A DNA stretch of 64,000 nucleotides from Nannocystis punicea (GCF_026965555.1 NZ_CP114040.1:9088001-9152000), one strand, 5' to 3'; shown: positions 16,626 through 28,893, numbered from the stretch's first letter. The notes: a model not told the origin generated them from the sequence alone. Translations and numbers: made by a program.

Positions 16626-19619
16626 ATGTCGATATCGCGCGGCGCGATTTCGCCGGAACAATGGACAGAGGCCGTCCGTCGCGGGCATGATGCGGGGTCC
16701 TCCGTGCCCGCTCCCTTCTCGCCGCGCGTGGGCGACCGTGTCCGCGATCGCTATGAACTCATGACTCCGCTGCGCGCCGACGGCCCGGCGCAGGTGTTCG
16801 CGGCCGTCGATCACCAGGTCGGACGCGAGGTGGAGCTCACCCTGTTCGATCCGGCGCACGCCAAGGCGGACGTTTGGGACCGGTTTTCCCGCCTGATCAC
16901 CGCGGCGACCGCGGCCAAGATCCCGGGCCTGGTGCTGCCCCGCGGCGTCACCCGCACGGCACCGACGCCGCCCTGCTGCGTGGCCGACCTGCAGATGGCG
17001 CGCGGTCTCGATCGCCGCGTCGAGGAGGGACCGATGCCGTGGCAACGCGCGCTGACGCTGTGCGAGCGGGTGGCGGAGATCGTGGAGCGGGCCCACGCGG
17101 CCACCGGCGCGGCCCACCGGGCGCTGACGCCGGCGCGCTGCGTGCTCACGGCGCGCGGGGACGTGAAGGTGCTCGACTTCGGGATCGCCGAGCTGGCGCC
17201 CGGCCACGCCGACGATTCACCCTACCGCGCGCCCGAGAAGCTGCCCGCCGGCCCTCGCAGCGACGTCTATGCAATCGGCGTGATGCTCCACGAATTGCTG
17301 GCAGGCCAGCGCGCGCCCGCCGGTCCGCTGCCGCAGCGGAGCCCCCCGGCCGATGCGAACCGCGAGGTGGAGGCGCTGCTGGCTCGCGCCACCGCCACCG
17401 ATCCGGAGCGACGCCACCCCGATCCGGCCGCGCTGCGGGCCGCCATGCGCGCGCTGCTCGACGCGGACGAGAAGGCCGCCGCGGCGAAGACGGCCGCGGA
17501 GAAGGCCGCCGCAGAGGCCGAGGCCGAGGCGAGGGCCGCAGAGGCCAAGGCTGCGGAGGCCAAGGCCGCAGAGGCCAGGGCCGCCGCGGCCAAGGCCGCC
17601 GCCGAGGCCAAGGCCGCGTCCGAGCGACCGCCGGCCCACGAGCCGCCCCGGGTCCTGGGCGGCACCAACCTGTCCGCAGGGACATCCACTTCGCCGGCCG
17701 ACGAGCTGCCGCTCCTCCCGGTCGCCGACGACCTGTCCGCAGGGACATCCCATGCGTCGTCCCGGCGAGGATCCGACGGATCGCCGGGCAAAGGCGACCT
17801 GTCCGCAGGGACATCCCACGCGCCGCCCCCGTCGCCCCCGCGAGGGGCCGGCGGGTCGCCGGGCAGAGGCGACCTGTCCGAAGGGACATCCGGCCCACCG
17901 CCGCGCTCGCCGACGCCGCAGTCGGGCTCGTCGCTCGCCCTCGGCGAGCTCGCGGGCTCGCGCCTCCCCGGCTCGGCGTCTCCTTCGCGCTCCTATCCGA
18001 CCCTCGCCAGCGATCCATCGCCCTCCGCCTCGTCCTCGACGTCCGGGTCGCGCCCGCGCGGGTCGACTTCGCCGTCCCGTTCTCATCCGACGATCGCTCC
18101 CGTCGACCCCTCGGCGTCGTCCTCGACGTCCTCGCCGAATCGCGCCCGCGTCCCCGGATCGGCGTCGCCCTCCCGCTCGCACCCGACTCTCTCGTCCTCA
18201 AAGCTCGAGCCCGCAGCCTCGGCGTCGACGTCCTCGCCGAATCGCGCCCGCGTCCCCGGATCGGCGTCGCCCTCGCGCTCGCACCCGACTCTCCCGTCCT
18301 CCCAGCTCGAGCCCGCAGCCTCGTCCTCGTCGTCCTCCCTCAACCGCGCCCGCGTCCCCGGATCGGCGTCGCCCTCGCGCTCGCACCCGACTCTCCCGTC
18401 CTCCCAGCTCGAGCCCGCAGCCTCGTCCTCGTCGTCCTCCCTCAACCGCGCCCGCGTCCCCGGATCGGCGTCGCCCTCCCGCTCGCACCCGACTCTCTCG
18501 TCCGCCCAGCTCGAGCCCGCAGCCTCGTCCTCGTCGTCCTCCCTCAGCCGCACCCGCGTCCCCGGATCGGCGTCGCCCTCCCGCTCCCATCCGACTCTCT
18601 CGTCCGCGCAAGCCCAGGCCGCCGCTTCCTCGTCCTCGCTCTCGCGTCCGCGACCGCCCGGCGCCGCGCCCTCCCGCTCCTATCCGACCCTCTCGCAGTC
18701 CGGGTCTCCGCCGCCCTTGCCCGCGGACCGCACCGAGGTGCTCTCGCACAGCGCGATCGTGGCCCGCAGCACCGGCTCGCACCCGCCGGTGCCCGCGGCC
18801 GACAAGACCGAGGTGACCCCGCGACGCTCGGTGCGAGGCCTGCCCGGCGAGAGCTCGCGCGGCGCGGCGGCCTCCGGCGCGGCCGGGCGACGCGACGACG
18901 CCGCCTCCTCCCATTCATCGGGCCTCGGCGATTCGACGGTCGTCGCCCGCGCCCCCACCAATCAGCCCACCGAGGAATTGCCCGTACCAGCCTTCGCCAG
19001 CGCGCCGCGCGGCCACGTCGATCCGCCGACCGATCAATTGCCGCTACCGCCCTTCGCCGACGCCCGGAGCCGCCACGTCGATCCGCCGACCGATCAATTG
19101 CCGGTACCGCCCTTCGCCGACGTCCGCGGCCGTCACGTCGATCCGCCGACCGATCAATTGCCGCTGCCGCCCTTCGCCGCCGCCAGGGGCCGCCACGTCG
19201 ATCCGCCGACCGATCAATTGCCGCTGCCGCCCTTCGCCGACGCCCGCGGCCGCCACGTCGATCCGCCGACCGATCAATTGCCGCTGCCGCCCTTCGCCGA
19301 CGCGACGCAGGTGCTCCGCGCCGACGATCTGCGCGCGCCCCTGCCCCCGGTGAGCGATCCGGACGCCACCCGGATCTGGCGAAGGCCGCCGGATCCGTCC
19401 GAGCTCGTCGAGCCGGCGCCCGCGCCCGTCGCTCCCGAGTCGACGATGATGCTGCCCACCAGCGGGGAAACCGTCGTGCGACGCCCCTCGCCTGTCCCCC
19501 GGGTCAGGTCGCTGCTCACCGACATCGCCGGGTGGCCGCTGCGGAAGAAGCTGCTCCTCGTCAACGTCGGCCTCGCGCTCGTCATCTTGATCGGCGTGCT
19601 GGCGGCCGTCGCCTGCTAG
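16626..19619 (+). CDS. Ser/Thr pseudokinase with repeat-rich linker
   Basis: A 997-aa protein. Residues ~35-275 have the Ser/Thr kinase fold (VGDRVRDRYELMTPL; DFGIAEL at 184-190; SDVYAIGVMLHELLAG), but catalytic residues are missing. The VAIK Lys is Thr (GREVELTLFD), and HRDLKPEN reads HRALTPAR, so the catalytic Asp and the Lys are lost. DFG survives. An Ala/Glu/Lys coiled-coil-like segment (280-335) is followed by about 600 residues of Ser/Pro-rich tandem repeats. One C-terminal transmembrane helix (LLLVNVGLALVILIGVLAAVA) follows. It is likely a membrane-anchored scaffold or regulator rather than an enzyme. Divergent from the PAAR operon. A function linked to it is only suggested by position. 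Confidence 0.85.
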   Translation: MSISRGAISPEQWTEAVRRGHDAGSSVPAPFSPRVGDRVRDRYELMTPLRADGPAQVFAAVDHQVGREVELTLFDPAHAKADVWDRFSRLITAATAAKIPGLVLPRGVTRTAPTPPCCVADLQMARGLDRRVEEGPMPWQRALTLCERVAEIVERAHAATGAAHRALTPARCVLTARGDVKVLDFGIAELAPGHADDSPYRAPEKLPAGPRSDVYAIGVMLHELLAGQRAPAGPLPQRSPPADANREVEALLARATATDPERRHPDPAALRAAMRALLDADEKAAAAKTAAEKAAAEAEAEARAAEAKAAEAKAAEARAAAAKAAAEAKAASERPPAHEPPRVLGGTNLSAGTSTSPADELPLLPVADDLSAGTSHASSRRGSDGSPGKGDLSAGTSHAPPPSPPRGAGGSPGRGDLSEGTSGPPPRSPTPQSGSSLALGELAGSRLPGSASPSRSYPTLASDPSPSASSSTSGSRPRGSTSPSRSHPTIAPVDPSASSSTSSPNRARVPGSASPSRSHPTLSSSKLEPAASASTSSPNRARVPGSASPSRSHPTLPSSQLEPAASSSSSSLNRARVPGSASPSRSHPTLPSSQLEPAASSSSSSLNRARVPGSASPSRSHPTLSSAQLEPAASSSSSSLSRTRVPGSASPSRSHPTLSSAQAQAAASSSSLSRPRPPGAAPSRSYPTLSQSGSPPPLPADRTEVLSHSAIVARSTGSHPPVPAADKTEVTPRRSVRGLPGESSRGAAASGAAGRRDDAASSHSSGLGDSTVVARAPTNQPTEELPVPAFASAPRGHVDPPTDQLPLPPFADARSRHVDPPTDQLPVPPFADVRGRHVDPPTDQLPLPPFAAARGRHVDPPTDQLPLPPFADARGRHVDPPTDQLPLPPFADATQVLRADDLRAPLPPVSDPDATRIWRRPPDPSELVEPAPAPVAPESTMMLPTSGETVVRRPSPVPRVRSLLTDIAGWPLRKKLLLVNVGLALVILIGVLAAVAC
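17669..17891 (+). repeat. four copies of a 19-bp palindromic motif
   Basis: CCTGTCCGCAGGGACATCC occurs at 17669, 17732 and 17798, with a one-base variant at 17873. It contains the inverted arms TGTCC and GGACA around four bases. All copies are in the same codon phase and encode LSAGTS, spaced 63, 66 and 75 bp. Confidence 0.8.
18115..18630 (+). repeat. 102-bp tandem repeats in pseudokinase gene
   Basis: Five units with exact 102-bp spacing (gtccccggatcggcg at about 18150, 18252, 18354, 18456, 18558). Each encodes 34 residues with the core NRARVPGSASPSRSHPTL. Low-complexity, probably disordered. Confidence 0.85.
18961..19320 (+). repeat. six 60-bp tandem repeats in pseudokinase gene
   Basis: Exact 60-bp period; the last five units share ccgccgaccgatcaattgcc. 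Each encodes 20 residues with the core HVDPPTDQLPLPPFAD, a possible short linear motif array. Confidence 0.9.
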
Positions 19620-20098
19620 CCGCGGCACGCGGCGGCGGGAAGCAGCGGGGGATCGGCCTCGCCACGTGCGACGGCCGCCCGCGATCCGAACATCGATCTC
19701 CGCGATCTTCACCCTCGCCGTAACAGCGCTCTCTGCACCGAACCATCGTTCGGGCCGGTACCCGGACAACGAGGAGGAGCCCGCGAACGCACCCCTGCGG
19801 GGCTGAGGCGACGCTTCCCCGCGCCGCAATGACCCCAGCAGTCCTTCGATCGCCTTGCAGGGTCGTCGCCTGCTCTGTAGCATCTTGTGAAGAGCGACCC
19901 ACAAAAGCGCGGAGGGCCACGCGGAGACCGCCATGCGCCCACCGACGCCTTCGCCCGGCCTGACGGTTGCATTGTCCCGGCGACCGCTCATTACCCAGGG
20001 AGGCATGACGCGCGGAGGGGTGATCGTTTCTCACCGCTCGCCGCACTACATCCAGCCGGATGGCTCCGGAGCCAGCCCTCGCCCAGAAAGGCCCCCCG
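19620..20098. other. intergenic, no gene seen
   Basis: 479 nt between two plus-strand genes. No convincing gene or RNA. Probably holds the promoter of the glycan-type operon starting at 20099. Confidence 0.45.
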
Positions 20099-21000
20099 AT
20101 GAACCAAACGATCTTGCTCACCGGCTCCGCGGGCCTGATAGGCACCGCGCTCACGGCCCATCTACGGCCCCTGAACCTCGACGTGCGTACCCTCGATCTG
20201 CGCGACCCGGGCGGCCCCGGCGACATCCGGGACGCTGAAACGGTCCGTCGCGCCGTCCTGAAATGTACTGGCATTATTCACCTCGCCGCCGTCTCACGCG
20301 TGGTCTGGGGCGAGCGTGACCCGGCGGCGTGTCGCGCGACCAATATCCGCGGCACGCGCCTCATCCTCGAGGCCGCCCACGCATCCCCTATCCGGCCGTG
20401 GGTGATCTTCGCCAGCAGCCGCGAGGTCTACGGCCAACCTCGGCGCCTGCCCGTCACGGAAGACGCCGCGCTCGCGCCGATCAACGTCTACGGCGACACC
20501 AAGGTCGCCGGGGAGCGGCTCGTCGCCGAGGCGCGCGGCCTCGGTCTGGGCGTCGCGATCGTCCGCCTGTCCAACGTCTACGGCAGCCTCGCCGATCACC
20601 ACGATCGCGTCATACCGGCCTTCGTGCGCGCCGCGGTCCGCGGGGCCCCGCTGCGCGTCGACGGGCCGGGGCACACTTTCGACTTCACCCACGTCGACGA
20701 TACCGCCTGCGGGATCGCCGTGCTCGCCGCAATGCTCGCGCGCGGAGAATCACCGCCGCCGCCGATCCACTTCCTCACCGGCCAGCCGACCACGCTCGGC
20801 GAGCTCGCGGCCCTCGCGGTCGAGCTCGCAGGCACCCGCGCCCCGATCGTCGGCGCCCCGCCGCGTGACTTCGACGTCGCCCGCTTCTTCGGCGACCCTG
20901 CCCGCGCCCACCGGCTCCTCGGCTGGTCGCCACGAGTCCCCCTGCGCGAGGGCCTGGCTCGCTTCATCGCCGCCGTTCGTGCGGAGGAGGGTGCTTCACC

Positions 21001-21004
<4 letters not shown>
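20099..21004 (+). CDS. NAD-dependent epimerase/dehydratase
   Basis: A 301-aa extended short-chain dehydrogenase, cytoplasmic, expected to modify a nucleotide sugar. TGSAGLIGTAL is the NAD-binding GxxGxxG loop, and FASSREVYG and YGDTKVAGE give the catalytic Ser and YxxxK. The ATG at 20099 is preceded by AAAGG at 8 nt; the upstream in-frame ATG at 20060 lacks this. It overlaps the next gene by ATGA. A close paralogue lies on the other strand at 27514-28419. The exact sugar is not deducible. Confidence 0.92.
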
Positions 21005-23345
<2,341 letters not shown>

Positions 23346-23349
<4 letters not shown>

Positions 23350-24074
23350 CCGGCGCCATCGAATGGGTCCACACCCGTGTCAGCGACGACGCCACGCATC
23401 ACCTGCTCGACGGCCGTCCGCTCTACGCCGACCGCTTCGATACCGTCCTCAAGTTCCACGCCCCGGGCCTCGCTCCCGTGCGCCGCGGCCACGAGGCGTG
23501 GCACGTCGACGTCCACGGTCGCCCCGCCTACGCACGCCGGTTCCTCGCCACATTCGGCTTCTACGAGGGGTTGTCCGCCGTCACCGGCCCCGACGGTTGG
23601 CATCACATTCACCCCGACGGCCGCGACCTCGCGCCGGCCCGACACGACTGGTGCGGCAACTTCCAGGGCACCCGCTGCACCGTCCGCGGCCCGTCCGGCC
23701 GCTATCACCACATCGACCATGAGGGTCACGCGGCCTACTCCGCTCGCTGGCGCTACGCCGGCGACTACCGCGACGGCTTCGCCGTCGTCCAGCGCGACGA
23801 CGGCCTGTCGAGCCACATCGACGAGCACGGCCGGCCGCTCCACGACCGCTGGCTGCTCGACCTCGACGTCTTCCACAAGGGCTTCGCGCGCGCCCGCGAC
23901 GGGCGCGGCTGGATGCACGTCGACCGCCACGGTCGCCCGATCTACCCCCGCCGCTTCGCCGCGGTCGAGCCGTTCTACAATGGCCAGGCCCGCGTCGAGT
24001 GTCATGACGGCAGCCTCGAGATCATCGATGAGACGGGCCGGCGCCTCGTCGGGCTCCGCGATCCCTCGGAGTGA
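23346..24074 (+). CDS. WG-repeat-like protein
   Basis: A 242-aa soluble protein made of about eight repeats with Trp/Tyr/His-Asp-Gly turns (GWHHIHPDGRDL, GRYHHIDHEGHAAYSARW, GWMHVDRHGRPIYPRRFAAVEPFYNG), as in WG-repeat beta-propeller-like proteins. It has no signal peptide and no catalytic motif. Its start overlaps the preceding gene as ATGA, and it ends the operon. It may bind the substrate or product of the fusion enzyme; this is inference. Confidence 0.85.
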
Positions 24075-24170
24075 AGGGCTCCTCGCCACGGTGACCATTC
24101 GAAGAATACGCAGCCTCTCCAACCTTCTCGATGAGGGCGCGACAGCCCGTGTCCACGCTGTCGGGAAGAG

Positions 24171-27100
24171 CTACCGAACGAGTCCGCTGGCGCCCTTCGG
24201 GGTGGGTCGTACGTAGCTCTTGGTCTCGACGGAAGCCTTCACGGATTCGACGCAAGCGGCGATGTCTCGCCGCCGTCGCTCGGAACCGCAGTCGAGCGCA
24301 TCGATCACGAAGACCTTGTCGCGGCAGTCTCCGCTCGCCTGCTCGAGGGCATCGCGGACGCCCGGCGACGAGGCCACGATCGCGTTACAGTAGGGAGCGA
24401 GCGCGGCCACGCGGGCGATCGTGGATACGTGCGTGTCCTCGGCGATGGCGATCAGCGCGACCCCCGAAGGAAGCTGCGCCGCGCCCGCCGGGGACACCGC
24501 GCCGTCGACGTCGACGAGGACGCACGGAGCGCTCGGTCGGATCGCCAGGTCGAGGCTCGCCTGCCGCGCGGCCGCGTCGTCGCGCCGTGGCTGGAGGAAA
24601 CGATGCCGAATCGTCGTCCGCTCCGCTCGCGTCGAGGCGGGTGTGAACCGACCGGCGACGAAGAGCGCCTGCGCATCGAAGACGTCCGGATCGAGCGCGC
24701 CCGCGATCCGCTCGCAGAACCCCAGCGATGCCGCCGGATCTGCCGCCCCGACGGCGAAGTACACCGGCCAGCGTCGTCCGGATGCGGTCGCGGGCGACGC
24801 AGCGAGCCCGAGCCGAGGTAGCTTCGACCCGAGCACGTCCTCGCACACGCTCACGATCCGCTCGGAGTACTCTCCGAATCGGTACGTGGCGCGGACGCGT
24901 CGCTCGGCCCGCGCGCCGATCGCCGCACGGAGCGCTTCGTCCTCGACGAGCTCCACCAATCGATCGGCCATGGCGACGCGATCGAACGGCGCCACGACGA
25001 TGCCCGCGCCCTCCGCGAGCGCTTCGGGCGCGCCTCCCGATTCGGCGAACGCGATCACGGGCAGCGCGCACGCCATCGCCTCCTGGACGACGAGCGGGAA
25101 CGGATCGGCGCGCGAGGTGAGGAGGAAGATGTCGCTGCACGCGAAGTACGCCTCGGGGTCACCGACGGGTGGGATGAACTTCACGCGCTCCTCGAGCCCG
25201 GCCGCGCGGTAGTCCCAGACCGCCCAGTACTTCGACGTGTCCCACTCGGCCGGGAGGGCTCGATTGCCCTTGAGGTAGTCCTTGTCGAAGGTCGCGCCTA
25301 GCCAGATGAAGAACACGCGCTTGTCGCCCGCGACGCGGCTCAGGACCTGGCGCGCGATGTCGACGAAGATGTCGATGCCCTTGCGCCCGTCGGCCGTCCC
25401 ACATCCCATCACGACGATATCGCCCTCTTCGACGCCGTGCGCGCCGAGCAGACGCGCTCGCGTCCCCCAATGACTCCGCCCGAAATTGTCGCGGGTCAGG
25501 CCCTGCGGATAGACGACGGACTTCGTCGTGCTCGCCGGAGCGGCGCGGCCGAGCCGAGCGGCGACGAACATGGCCGGGCATATCAGGCGCGAGGAGTCTT
25601 CGACCAGCGCGGCGATCGTCGACGCCGGGTAGAACTCCGCGAATTCGTGGATGAGCGATACGATCGGGACGCCGCGCTGCGCGAAGTAGCGGACGTACGG
25701 CCACGTCTCCGCGCTGTTGCAGATCGCCAAGACCGGCGGATCGTCCGCGAAGAGGTCGAGCAGGTCGGCGAGCTCTCCGTCGAAATCGGCCTGCGACACC
25801 CGGCCGCTCCACAGCTGGCTCCGATGCTTCTGCTTCACGAACACGTGCGAGACCTGCTCGAGCTCCTCGACCAGCGGGCCGCCGACGTCGAGCACCGAGA
25901 TGCATTCGACGTCGAGGTTCCTCGACAACCACTTCACGACGCCGAGCATGATCGCCGGCGCGCCCGTCCGTCCTCCGTCGTGGCCGACGATCAGGATGCG
26001 CGGCCTCCGAAGGCCGGACCGCCGGGCAGCGAGACGCGCCTCGAAGTACTCGACGAACCCGCTCTCGCCCTGGAACGAGCGCTCGGGCCACGAGGACCAG
26101 ATATAAGGCAGGCTGATCAGCTGATTGGGCGCGCGACCTCCGGCGCACCCGTGTTCGAGGATATGGGTGACCGGACAGTCCTTGGGCTCGTGAATATAGT
26201 TCCGCTCGTAGAACGCAGGGTCATGGAAGGGCGTGGTCCGCGGCCGCCGATGAGGCGGTCGAGCCGCGAGGTCGCCCAGCAGGAGCTCGTGCTCCGGCGC
26301 GAGATTCTCGATCTGGCGGCGATAGAACTCCGGATCGAACACAGGGTTCGGCCAGCGATCCTCGGCGTGTCCGCTCGTGAGGTAATGCAGGAACGGGTCC
26401 TTGCCCGCGAGATCGACGTCCGGATTCGTCCGCACGTAAAAGCCGCGCTTGAACAGGCGGTTCGGCGTCGGACGTCTCGCCGGAGCGAGGCGCAGGTATG
26501 CGACGAGAGAGTTCGTCTCGCGATTCGCCTTCGTCCAGGACGGATCGACGAGCGCCATCTCGCGCCTGAACTCGCCCTCGTGGAACAGCGGGTGGAACGA
26601 GTTCTCCGGGAGCGGCGGCATCCGAAGGAACTGGGCGAGCACGTTCTCGTCGGGATCGAGCGTCGCCGCGAGCTTCGTCGCGAACCAATCCGTATCGAAG
26701 AGCGGATTCGGATCGAGCCCGTGCGCCGCGCCGGCCGCGAAGTAGTGGAGGACCGGCGTCGTGCTCCGCTCGCCGCGGCGCTCGAGCTGCGTTCCGTAGA
26801 AGTCGCGGTCGAAGACCGTCAACAGCTCGTCGACGCGCTCCTCGATTCGTGGGTGACGCGTGACGAGCTCGGCGACCTCGGATGCGAGAGGAACCGGGTC
26901 GTGCGCCGTCCGGAAATCGTGCGCGAGGTAGTCGACGTACGGATCGAGATCCTCGCGGACCCGCCGGCGTGCGCCGAGGTCGTAGGACGCGTGCTCGAAC
27001 ACGGTCGTCGGGACGAACCCACGCGCCCACCCTCCCTGCAGGTAATGGAGCGGCGGGACGAGCCCGCGCTGAGCGATCACGGGATCGAAGGCGAGGTATC

Positions 27101-27461
27101 GCCTCAGGTCGAACAGCGGATGAAATCGACGGCCCTCGCGTGAACCGGACACGAGGTAGTGAGCGAGCGGGTTCGTCCCCGAGTCACTCACGTCCCGGTG
27201 GATCTCGCAGTAGTACGCAGCGTCGAAGAGCGGGTGCGGTGACGCGAGCGTCGAGCCCCCGTTGCGGAGGTAGTCGAGGATCAGCGGCTCCTCGGGCACC
27301 TCGAGACCGAGACGCGCGAGCTCCTGCGCGTAGAACTCCTCGTCGAAGAGCCGCACGAATTCGGGCAGGAGCCGGACCCATTCGGGCCGAAACGCCTCGA
27401 GCTGCGCCTGGAGCGCGAAGAGTTCGGTCGCTGTCGGAAGCGTGGGACGGTACGAGTGCAT
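24171..27461 (-). CDS. GT4 glycosyltransferase with N-terminal repeats
   Basis: About 1096 aa. Residues 1-440 hold about eight degenerate ~45-residue units (HPLFDAAYYCEIHRDV..NPLAHYLVSG; NRLFKRGFYVRTNPDV..DPFLHYLTSG), a repeat known in front of polysaccharide glycosyltransferases. Residues ~470-850 are a GT4 transferase: ILIVGHDGGRTGAPAIML, VMGCGTADGRKGIDIFVDIA, and SRADPFPLVVQEAMACALPVIAF with the E-x7-E-like acceptor motif. The last ~220 residues resemble another partial transferase. ATG at 27461 is preferred (GGAG 11 nt upstream); a GTG at 27509 is in frame, 4 nt after the epimerase stop. Downstream of and probably co-transcribed with that epimerase. Confidence 0.88.
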   Translation of the reverse strand: MHSYRPTLPTATELFALQAQLEAFRPEWVRLLPEFVRLFDEEFYAQELARLGLEVPEEPLILDYLRNGGSTLASPHPLFDAAYYCEIHRDVSDSGTNPLAHYLVSGSREGRRFHPLFDLRRYLAFDPVIAQRGLVPPLHYLQGGWARGFVPTTVFEHASYDLGARRRVREDLDPYVDYLAHDFRTAHDPVPLASEVAELVTRHPRIEERVDELLTVFDRDFYGTQLERRGERSTTPVLHYFAAGAAHGLDPNPLFDTDWFATKLAATLDPDENVLAQFLRMPPLPENSFHPLFHEGEFRREMALVDPSWTKANRETNSLVAYLRLAPARRPTPNRLFKRGFYVRTNPDVDLAGKDPFLHYLTSGHAEDRWPNPVFDPEFYRRQIENLAPEHELLLGDLAARPPHRRPRTTPFHDPAFYERNYIHEPKDCPVTHILEHGCAGGRAPNQLISLPYIWSSWPERSFQGESGFVEYFEARLAARRSGLRRPRILIVGHDGGRTGAPAIMLGVVKWLSRNLDVECISVLDVGGPLVEELEQVSHVFVKQKHRSQLWSGRVSQADFDGELADLLDLFADDPPVLAICNSAETWPYVRYFAQRGVPIVSLIHEFAEFYPASTIAALVEDSSRLICPAMFVAARLGRAAPASTTKSVVYPQGLTRDNFGRSHWGTRARLLGAHGVEEGDIVVMGCGTADGRKGIDIFVDIARQVLSRVAGDKRVFFIWLGATFDKDYLKGNRALPAEWDTSKYWAVWDYRAAGLEERVKFIPPVGDPEAYFACSDIFLLTSRADPFPLVVQEAMACALPVIAFAESGGAPEALAEGAGIVVAPFDRVAMADRLVELVEDEALRAAIGARAERRVRATYRFGEYSERIVSVCEDVLGSKLPRLGLAASPATASGRRWPVYFAVGAADPAASLGFCERIAGALDPDVFDAQALFVAGRFTPASTRAERTTIRHRFLQPRRDDAAARQASLDLAIRPSAPCVLVDVDGAVSPAGAAQLPSGVALIAIAEDTHVSTIARVAALAPYCNAIVASSPGVRDALEQASGDCRDKVFVIDALDCGSERRRRDIAACVESVKASVETKSYVRPTPKGASGLVR

Positions 27462-27513
27462 GTTCGCGTGGACTCCGGAGCAGCGTCGCACGTCGACTGT
27501 GAGGCTCACCCCG

Positions 27514-28419
27514 TCACAAGGGTTCGGCCCCGGAACTCTCGGCGCGAATGACCGCGATCATCTCCGCGAGGCCCTCGCGCAAGGACACCTGCGGCGTCCA
27601 TCCGAGCAAGGCCTGGGCCCGCCCGGGCGAGCCATAGAAGCGGGCGACGTCGAAGCCGCGCGGCGGCGCCTCGACGACGGCGGAGGAAGAGCTCGCGTGC
27701 TGGATGACGAGAGCCGCGAGTTCGCCGAGGGTGGTCGGCTGGCCCGTAAGGAAGTGTATCGGCGGCGGTGATTCACCGCCGGCCAGCAAGTCGACCACTC
27801 CCAGGAGGCCGCGGGCGACATCCCGGACGTGCGTGAAATCGAAGGTGTGGCCCGACCCATCGACACGTAACAGGGCACCGCGCACAGCGGCGCGTACGAA
27901 CGCCGGGACGACCCGATCCGGGTGGTCCGCAGGGTTGCCGTACACGTTCGACAGGCGCACGATCGCGGTGCGCAGACCGTGCCGCCGCGCCTCGACCACG
28001 AGCTGTTCGCCGGCGACCTTGCTGCGCCCGTAGACGTTGATGGGCGCGAGCCGAGCGTCCTCGTCGACGGGGAGCTCGTCGGGTTGGCCGTAGACCTCGC
28101 GGCTGCTGGCGAACACCACCCACGGCCGCTGAGGCGCCGCGGCCGCCGCCTCCAGCACCACGCGAGTACCGCCGATGTTGACCGCCTCGCACAGCGCCGG
28201 GTCTCGCTCGCCCCAGATGACCCGAGAGACCGCCGCCAGATGAACGATGCCGCTGCAACCGGCGACGGCGCGGGCGACAGCGCCCCGGTCGCGCACGTCC
28301 TCTGCCTCGGGAGCACGAAGATCCAGGGTGCGCAGCTCGCATCCGCGGCCTCGCAGTTGGTGCACCAGCGCGGTGCCGACGAGGCCTTCAGATCCGGTGA
28401 TCAGAATTGAATGAGTCAA
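27514..28419 (-). CDS. NAD-dependent epimerase/dehydratase, paralogue
   Basis: A 301-aa extended SDR with TGSEGLVGTAL (NAD loop) and YGRSKVAGE (YxxxK). It aligns end to end with the 20099-21004 gene, including long identical stretches such as IHFLTGQPTTLGELAAL, and I estimate roughly two-thirds identity by eye. The TTG at 28419 is the only suitable start, as MTHSILITG must begin the Rossmann strand; no good ribosome site is visible. It heads the minus-strand pair with the large glycosyltransferase. Confidence 0.9.
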   Translation of the reverse strand: MTHSILITGSEGLVGTALVHQLRGRGCELRTLDLRAPEAEDVRDRGAVARAVAGCSGIVHLAAVSRVIWGERDPALCEAVNIGGTRVVLEAAAAAPQRPWVVFASSREVYGQPDELPVDEDARLAPINVYGRSKVAGEQLVVEARRHGLRTAIVRLSNVYGNPADHPDRVVPAFVRAAVRGALLRVDGSGHTFDFTHVRDVARGLLGVVDLLAGGESPPPIHFLTGQPTTLGELAALVIQHASSSSAVVEAPPRGFDVARFYGSPGRAQALLGWTPQVSLREGLAEMIAVIRAESSGAEPL

Positions 28420-28893
28420 GAGGTTGCCCCGGGCGAGGCGGAACTGGGCAGAGCGGCACGGAATCGATATACGCTCATTCGCCCGGCCGCCGCTCTCGGC
28501 GCGCCACGAAATGTGCGGATGATGACACCGGTGGCGAGAACCGCCGCGATCACAGGAGTGCGATCATTCGCTCGAATTTGCCCTCGGGCCCCGCCGATGC
28601 CGGATCCTTTCGCCGTGAAGGCTGAATATGCTTTGTGCGGTGGTCAAACCGGATCGGGCGCAGGCGAGAAAACGGCGTCCGATGCAGTTCGAGATCCAGC
28701 CGCTCGAATTCAATCGGACAGAGCATCTCCAGGCGCGGCCACGGCTGCACCTTCCGTGTGAGCCCCGCGACAGTCACGTACGCGCGACTTTACGGCGAGC
28801 GCCTGCTCCGCGCCCGAGCCCAGGGGATCCGGCGGCCCGCTCGACGAGCGGTGATGCTCGAGAAGCGCCCGCGCGCGGGCGAGGCGCCTCGGG
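28420..28893. other. intergenic, no gene seen
   Basis: 474 nt between two minus-strand genes. The part next to the epimerase is relatively AT-richer than the genes. I find no gene, RNA or repeat. Confidence 0.45.

Noticed and set aside
18961..19320. Regular repeat spacing resembling a CRISPR array
   Set aside because: Units are contiguous 60-bp direct repeats without spacers, in frame with a coding sequence, and no cas genes are present.
19988..19992. Other GTAAT sites (also at 6953, 26387, 27040, 63721) as copper promoters
   Set aside because: None has CGTC after 16 nt and most lie inside genes unrelated to copper.
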